Assembly: GCA_003221085.1 (NCBI GenBank)
Contig: QHUD01000055.1
Location: forward strand, 1-18,451
Source of the DNA: Gemmatimonadota bacterium
Lineage (GTDB): Bacteria > Gemmatimonadota > Gemmatimonadetes > Gemmatimonadales > GWC2-71-9
DNA: 18,451 nt
Direction of reading: 5' to 3'
A model generated the notes under the pieces. The model saw only the letters and a list, made by a program, of their open reading frames with translations. It was not told the DNA's origin and did no database searches. Shown here piece after piece: positions 14,201 through 18,451 of the stretch; position 1 is the first letter of the stretch; the number at the start of each line of letters is the position of its first letter. Made by a program: the position numbers and the translations under genes.

Positions 14201-14460
14201 GCGCGTTCCGGGTGGAGGTGCGCGTCATGCCGCGGGCCGCGCTGCTCGACCCGCAGGGCCAGGCCGTGGAGCACGCCCTGCACGCCCTGGGGTTCGGCGA
14301 GGTCGCCCGCGTGCGGATGGGCAAGCACCTGGTGCTCGACGTGAAGGCGGCCTCGCGCGACGAGGCGCTGGAACGCGCGCGGGCGATGTGCGATCGCCTG
14401 CTCGCGAACCCGGTCACCGAGGACTACGACCTGGCGGTCGACGGAGGGGCGACACGATGA
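14197..14460 (+). CDS. purS: Phosphoribosylformylglycinamidine synthase subunit PurS
   Basis: PurS is the small bridging subunit of the three-part FGAM synthetase (PurS, PurQ, PurL) and helps ammonia pass from PurQ to PurL. The 87 residues match the family. Seen: 'FRVEVRVMPRAALLDPQGQAV' at the start, 'ALGFGEVARVRMGKHLVLDV' in the middle and 'CDRLLANPVTEDYDLAV' at the end. ATGA overlaps on both sides (pssA before, purQ after) suggest coupled translation. Confidence 0.95.
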   Translation: MSAFRVEVRVMPRAALLDPQGQAVEHALHALGFGEVARVRMGKHLVLDVKAASRDEALERARAMCDRLLANPVTEDYDLAVDGGATR

Positions 14461-15173
14461 AACGGGTCGCGGTGATCGTGTTTCCCGGCTCCAACTGCGA
14501 CGCGGAAACGCTCGCGGCAGCGCGGGCGGCGGGCTCCGATGCCTACTTCGTGTGGCATCGCGACACCGACCTGCGGCAGGCCGACGTGGTGATCCTCCCG
14601 GGCGGGTTCAGCTACGGCGACTACCTGCGCTCCGGAGCGATCGCCCGGTTCTCGAAGGTCATGGGCGCCGTGGCCGAGCACGCGCGCGCCGGCGGTGCAG
14701 TCCTCGGCATCTGCAACGGTTTCCAGATCCTGTGCGAGGCGGGGCTGCTCCCGGGCGGCCTCATGCGAAATGCCCGGCTGCGCTTCCTCTCCCGGCCGGT
14801 GTGGGTACGGGTGGAGCAGACCGACACCCCGTTCACCTGCTTCTACGAACCCGGTGAGGTGCTCGAGCTTCCGGTGGCGCACGGCGACGGGCGGTACGTG
14901 GTGGACCCCCGGACGGCCACCGAGCTCGAGGCCACGGATCGCGTGGTGTGGCGCTACGTGCGGGACAACCCGAACGGCTCGACGAACGAGATCGCCGGCG
15001 TGACGAACGCCGGCCGGAACGTGGTGGGGATCATGCCGCACCCGGAGCGCCGCGACGCCCCGGCCTTGGGCGGCCAGGACGGAGCCCGTGTCTTTCACTC
15101 GATGGAGGCTCGACATGCGACGCAGCACGTTGCTGATGTGCGCGCTGTTGACGATCGCCACCTCAGGGTGTAA
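14457..15173 (+). CDS. purQ: Phosphoribosylformylglycinamidine synthase subunit PurQ (glutaminase)
   Basis: PurQ is the class I glutamine amidotransferase that supplies ammonia to PurL. The catalytic triad is Cys86 in 'LGICNGFQILCEAG' with His195 and Glu197 in 'MPHPER'. 'VFPGSNCD' and 'PGGFSYGDYLRSGAIA' are family signatures. The 238 residues exceed the Bacillus form slightly: the last stretch after 'GARVFHSMEARH' is an unconserved tail overlapping the next gene by 59 bp. The ATG lies in an ATGA overlap with purS. Confidence 0.96.
   Translation: MKRVAVIVFPGSNCDAETLAAARAAGSDAYFVWHRDTDLRQADVVILPGGFSYGDYLRSGAIARFSKVMGAVAEHARAGGAVLGICNGFQILCEAGLLPGGLMRNARLRFLSRPVWVRVEQTDTPFTCFYEPGEVLELPVAHGDGRYVVDPRTATELEATDRVVWRYVRDNPNGSTNEIAGVTNAGRNVVGIMPHPERRDAPALGGQDGARVFHSMEARHATQHVADVRAVDDRHLRV
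15104..15108 (+). promoter_or_regulatory. Shine-Dalgarno of the lipoprotein gene
   Basis: GGAGG 6 bases before ATG, located inside the 3' end of purQ. It fixes the lipoprotein start, giving a signal peptide directly, in preference to the in-frame ATG 27 bp upstream. Confidence 0.75.
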
Positions 15174-15687
15174 GCAGATCACCGAGCAGGTGCAGAAGAT
15201 CAAGGACAAGATCGCGGCGGCGCGCCAGCGCGTGAGGCCGGGCCAGCCGGCCCAGCCGGCGCCGGCCACGCCCCAGCCCGTGCCGCCAAAGGACATCGCC
15301 GCCACGCCTCCCGAGGCGCCCAAGAAGCCGGCGCGACAGGCGCCTGCGGTGCCCCTCCCGGCGCGCGACGTCCCGTACGAGTCTCCCGACACGGGCACCA
15401 TCGCGCCGGACATGAGCGAGCGGGACGTCTACTCGCTGTGGGGGCCGCCCATCGCCGTGCGTCGCCAGGGCGATATGACATTCCTCTACTACCGGAACGG
15501 CTGCGAATTCACCTGCGGCACGGAGGACGTGGTGTTTCTCCAGAACGGCAAAGTGGTCGATGCGGTGCTGCGCTGGCCGGGCCATGGCTACAGCGGGCAG
15601 TCGTCCTCGCCGTTCGCCACACCACCGCACGGCCCGGCGCGTCCGGGCGGCGACACGCTCACCGTGAAATCATCTTCGACGCCTTGA
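15115..15687 (+). CDS. Putative lipoprotein with BamE/SmpA-like C-terminal domain
   Basis: The ATG has a clear GGAGG 6 bases upstream, and the product begins with a lipoprotein-type signal 'MRRSTLLMCALLTIATSGC', lipidation expected at Cys19. The -3 residue is Thr, so the lipobox is imperfect. A charged helix (20-40) and a proline- and alanine-rich linker (41-85) follow. The domain at about 86-160 has 'DMSERDVYSLWGPPIAVRRQGDMTFLYYR', resembling the G-M-S-x-x-E-V-x-x-x-x-G-x-P pattern of BamE/SmpA-like proteins, and 'VVFLQNGKVVDAVL'. Two cysteines (130, 134) could pair. The tail is low complexity. It should sit in the envelope, and a role with purine enzymes is not apparent. The gene starts 59 bp inside purQ and ends 5 bp before the zinc-ribbon gene. 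Confidence 0.8.
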   Translation: MRRSTLLMCALLTIATSGCKQITEQVQKIKDKIAAARQRVRPGQPAQPAPATPQPVPPKDIAATPPEAPKKPARQAPAVPLPARDVPYESPDTGTIAPDMSERDVYSLWGPPIAVRRQGDMTFLYYRNGCEFTCGTEDVVFLQNGKVVDAVLRWPGHGYSGQSSSPFATPPHGPARPGGDTLTVKSSSTP

Positions 15688-15692
15688 GGCCG

Positions 15693-16019
15693 ATGCCCGA
15701 CAAGCCCAGCCGAAACGAAGAGGAATACTTCGCCAAACGGGACGCCGAGCTGCTGCGGCAGCAGCGCGCCACCGTCCAGAAGAGCGCGGCGGAAGCCGAG
15801 CGCCGCTCGCACTACATGAAGTGCCCGAAGTGCGGCTACGATCTGATCACCGGTGAGTGGCACGGCATCCAGATCGATCAGTGCACGCACTGCCACGGGA
15901 TCTGGTTCGATGCGGGCGAAGCAGAGAGCGTGCTGGCGCATCCCGAGCCGAACATCGTGGCGCGGGTGTTCCGCGCGCTGCTGCGAGGCGTGGCCGGCAA
16001 GAAGGTATCCGACGCGTGA
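15693..16019 (+). CDS. TFIIB-type zinc-ribbon protein
   Basis: 108 residues. The N-terminal half is a charged, helical, probably coiled-coil stretch (about 8-40). The zinc ribbon follows: Cys44 and Cys47 in 'MKCPKCGYDL', Cys64 and Cys67 in 'IDQCTHCHGIWFDAGE', the layout of the zf-TFIIB family of small bacterial proteins. A short basic C-terminus (about 88-105) ends it. Function is not established; nucleic-acid or protein binding is usual for ribbons. The TGA overlaps the purL GTG (GTGA), so it is probably translated together with purL. Confidence 0.85.
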   Translation: MPDKPSRNEEEYFAKRDAELLRQQRATVQKSAAEAERRSHYMKCPKCGYDLITGEWHGIQIDQCTHCHGIWFDAGEAESVLAHPEPNIVARVFRALLRGVAGKKVSDA

Positions 16020-18292
16020 CCCCAGGAGCCCCCCGCCCCACGCCGTTCCCGGGCGATCCCCCGATTACACCACAGCTGGTTCGCGAGCACAGCCTCACCG
16101 CCACAGAGTACGAGCGGATCACCGCACTGCTCGGGCGGGCGCCCACCTTCGCCGAGCTGGGCGTCTTCTCTGCCCTGTGGAGCGAGCATTGCTCATACAA
16201 GCACTCGCGGCCCGTATTGAAGACGTTCCCCACGACGGGGCCCCAGGTCGTGCAAGGGCCGGGCGAGAATGCCGGTGTGCTACGGCTCCCCGACGGCTGG
16301 GCGGTGGCGTTCAAGATCGAATCCCATAACCACCCGTCGGCCGTCGAGCCCTACCAGGGGGCGGCCACCGGCGTGGGCGGCATCTTGCGCGACGTGTTCA
16401 CCATGGGCGCCCGGCCCGTGGCGGTGTTGAACAGCCTGCGGTTCGGCCGGTTAGACGAGGCGCGCAACCGCTATCTCTTCGCTGGGGTGGTGAAGGGCGT
16501 GGGTGACTACGGCAACTGCGTAGGCGTTCCAACGCTGGGGGGCGAGGTCGACTTCGGCCCGAGCTACGGCGGCAACCCGCTGGTGAATGCGATGTGCGTC
16601 GGCCTTCTCAAGGAACAGGATCTCATCAAGGCGGCGGCGCATGGCGTAGGCAACGTGCTGCTGGTCGTGGGGTCGCGCACGGGCCGCGACGGCATCCACG
16701 GTGCGTCATTTGCGTCCGAGGAACTGACGAAGGAGAGCGAGCGACGGAGGCCCCAGGTTCAGGTGGGCGATCCGTTCACCGAGAAGCTGCTGCTCGAAGC
16801 CAGCCTCGCGCTGATCGCATCGGGCCACATCGTTGCCATCCAGGACATGGGGGCGGCCGGCCTCACGTCGTCCTCCGCCGAGATGGCCGCGCGAGGCGGC
16901 GTGGGGGTGGAGATCGATCTGTCGCTCGTGCCCACGCGCGAGCCGGGGATGACGCCGTACGAGATCCTGTTGTCGGAATCGCAGGAGCGCATGCTGGTCG
17001 TCGCGCCCCCCGACCGGGTCGCGCAGGTCCAGGCGATCGCCGAGAAATGGGACCTCACGGCCACGCCGATCGGTCGAGTGACAAACGACGGGATGTACCG
17101 GGCGAAATGGAAAGACCAGGTCGTCGTCGAGATCCCCGGACAGCAGTTGATCGACGACTGCCCGGTCTATTACCCGGAGGCGCAAGAGGATCCCGCGATC
17201 ACCGAGCTGCGTGGGCGGGCGCCACATCCCGCATCCCGCATCTCGCATCCCGCCGAGCTGCTCCTCACGCTGCTCGACCACCCTCCGATCGCCTCCAAAC
17301 ATTGGGTCTACGAGCAGTACGACTCGACCGTTCAGGCGGGTACCGTAATCGGTCCGGGAGGCGACGCCGGGGTGATTCGGATCCGCGATGCGGCGTTCGG
17401 CCTCGCGGTGACGGTGGACTGCAACAGCCGGTACGTGCTGCTCGACCCGTACGAGGGGGGCAAGGCTGCGGTGGCGGAGGCGGCCCGCAACATCGCGTGC
17501 ACCGGCGCCCGCCCGCTCGGCATCACCGATTGCCTGAATTTCGGTAGTCCCGAGCGGCCTTCGGTCTTCTACCAATTCAGAGAGAGCTGCCGCGGCATCG
17601 CCGATGCCTGCCGGGCGCTCGACACACCGGTCACGGGCGGGAACGTCTCCTTCTACAATGAGAGCCCCACCGGTGCCGTGGACCCGGCGCCCGTGGTGGG
17701 GATGGTCGGTCTCCTGTCGCGTGCGGACCGTGCCGTCCCGAGCCACGCGCGCGCCGCGGGCGACATCGTCTTCGTGCTGGGAGAGACGCGGGCCGAGCTG
17801 GGTGGGTCGCAGCTGTGGGAAGCGGTACAGGGCTTTGTGGGTGGGCAGCCCCCGCGCGTGGACCTGGCGGTCGAGCGGCGACTCGTGGACTACCTCGTGG
17901 CGGCGGCAGAGCGTGGCCTGCTCCGCTCCGCGCACGATTGCTCGCAGGGCGGCCTCGGCGTCACGTTGGCAGAGGTAGCGATGGGGGGTCCGTATGACGA
18001 GACAGGCTTCGGTCTCGACATCGATCTCACCACTTACGGCCTACGCCTGGCGGCTGTCGATCTGCTCTTTAGCGAATCTCATGGGCGGGCCGTGGTCACA
18101 TGCCCGTCGGAGCGGACGACCGCGGTGGCGGCGCTCGCGCAGGAGCTCGGCGTGCCAGCGCAGCGCGTCGGCACTGTCGCAGAACGCGGCGGTGCGGTTC
18201 GCGTGCGATTGCGCGACGCGACCGTCGAGCACCCCGTCGACCGTCTCAGGCAGGTATATTTCTCGAGCGTATCTCGACGCATGGGAGATTGA
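16016..18292 (+). CDS. purL: Phosphoribosylformylglycinamidine synthase subunit PurL
   Basis: PurL is the ATP-dependent synthetase subunit that converts FGAR to FGAM using ammonia from PurQ. The 758-residue product is the small bacterial form that needs PurS and PurQ. Seen: 'FSALWSEHCSYKHSR' (His59 region), 'FKIESHNHPSAVEPYQGAATGVGG' split over residues 99-122, 'DMGAAGLTSSSAEMA', 'LSESQERMLVV', and in the second half 'ASKHWVYEQYD', 'VDCNSRYVLLDPYEGG' and 'GGNVSFYNES'. The GTG start overlaps the zinc-ribbon stop. The interdomain linker at residues about 403-413 is encoded by four tandem heptamers, an oddity described separately. Confidence 0.97.
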   Translation: MTPGAPRPTPFPGDPPITPQLVREHSLTATEYERITALLGRAPTFAELGVFSALWSEHCSYKHSRPVLKTFPTTGPQVVQGPGENAGVLRLPDGWAVAFKIESHNHPSAVEPYQGAATGVGGILRDVFTMGARPVAVLNSLRFGRLDEARNRYLFAGVVKGVGDYGNCVGVPTLGGEVDFGPSYGGNPLVNAMCVGLLKEQDLIKAAAHGVGNVLLVVGSRTGRDGIHGASFASEELTKESERRRPQVQVGDPFTEKLLLEASLALIASGHIVAIQDMGAAGLTSSSAEMAARGGVGVEIDLSLVPTREPGMTPYEILLSESQERMLVVAPPDRVAQVQAIAEKWDLTATPIGRVTNDGMYRAKWKDQVVVEIPGQQLIDDCPVYYPEAQEDPAITELRGRAPHPASRISHPAELLLTLLDHPPIASKHWVYEQYDSTVQAGTVIGPGGDAGVIRIRDAAFGLAVTVDCNSRYVLLDPYEGGKAAVAEAARNIACTGARPLGITDCLNFGSPERPSVFYQFRESCRGIADACRALDTPVTGGNVSFYNESPTGAVDPAPVVGMVGLLSRADRAVPSHARAAGDIVFVLGETRAELGGSQLWEAVQGFVGGQPPRVDLAVERRLVDYLVAAAERGLLRSAHDCSQGGLGVTLAEVAMGGPYDETGFGLDIDLTTYGLRLAAVDLLFSESHGRAVVTCPSERTTAVAALAQELGVPAQRVGTVAERGGAVRVRLRDATVEHPVDRLRQVYFSSVSRRMGD
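17225..17252 (+). repeat. Four tandem heptamers inside the purL linker
   Basis: CATCCCG, CATCCCG, CATCTCG, CATCCCG in a row. The unit differs by one base from CATTCCG, the complement-strand register of the intergenic AATGCGG repeats. It encodes 'HPASRISHP' between the two halves of PurL, and the reading frame continues normally on both sides. There is no inverted arm here. Confidence 0.85.
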
Positions 18293-18299
18293 TCACGGA

Positions 18300-18451
18300 A
18301 TGTGTGGCATCATCGGCGTCACCGGCGTTCCCGACGCAGCCCGCGTCGCCTACCTCGGCCTCTATAGCCTGCAGCATCGGGGGCAAGAGTCCGGCGGGAT
18401 GGTGGCGGTGGACGGGGAAGGCGTAGCGCGATCGCACCGTGGCATGGGGCT
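18300..18451 (+). CDS. purF: Amidophosphoribosyltransferase (5' end only)
   Basis: PurF transfers the amide nitrogen of glutamine to PRPP, the committed step of purine synthesis. Only the first 50 codons are in the window. They begin 'MCGIIGVTG', with the N-terminal nucleophile Cys2 exposed after Met removal, and contain 'LYSLQHRGQESGGM', diagnostic of the glutaminase domain. It begins 7 bp after purL. GGGAGA lies somewhat far upstream (12 bases), so coupling to purL may help initiation. Confidence 0.95.
   Translation, partial: MCGIIGVTGVPDAARVAYLGLYSLQHRGQESGGMVAVDGEGVARSHRGMG

Noticed and set aside
18240..18300. A separate purF promoter (TATATT near 18255)
   Set aside because: It lies in purL coding sequence without a convincing -35 box, and purF is only 7 bp from purL, so read-through is the simpler view.

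Overview
This window reads as an ordinary chromosomal stretch from a very GC-rich, Gram-negative-type bacterium. Starts are often GTG or TTG, genes are packed with 4-bp stop/start overlaps, there is a lipoprotein, and the phosphatidylethanolamine pathway (psd, pssA) is present. The gene mix (eukaryote-like purB, long purC, Gram-positive-like lexA, heptamer repeats between genes) would fit Gemmatimonadota or a related soil or sediment lineage. That placement is inference. No tRNA, rRNA, transposase, phage gene or CRISPR array was seen.

Left half (minus strand, read right to left): trpD, then lexA in the opposite orientation, then trpC, a heptamer inverted-repeat element, trpB, a HEAT-repeat protein, an HD-GYP phosphodiesterase-like protein, trpA, and a membrane GAF protein that runs off the left edge. 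From trpB to the left edge the genes overlap or abut, so signalling-type genes are embedded in the tryptophan operon. trpE, trpG and trpF are not in the window.

Centre: a 120-bp divergent intergenic region carries a trpD promoter with a perfect TTGACA box and a truA promoter whose predicted transcription start falls on the truA GTG. That suggests a leaderless mRNA.

Right half (plus strand): truA, a transaldolase, purB, purC, a second heptamer element, psd, pssA, purS, purQ, a BamE-like lipoprotein, a zinc-ribbon protein, purL and the start of purF. PurS, PurQ and PurL form one FGAM synthetase, PurC and PurB act consecutively, and PurF begins the pathway. Transaldolase can feed ribose-5-phosphate into PRPP, which both PurF and TrpD consume, so the two divergent operons share a metabolic theme.

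The points most worth checking are the HEAT/HD-GYP pair inside the trp operon and their related N-termini, the heptamer elements (including one that has become coding inside purL), an apparent 29-residue loss in PurB that removes a conserved active-site glutamine segment, the antisense lexA with helically phased TTCGG repeats in its promoter, and the leaderless truA start. No gap longer than 300 bases lacks a gene.
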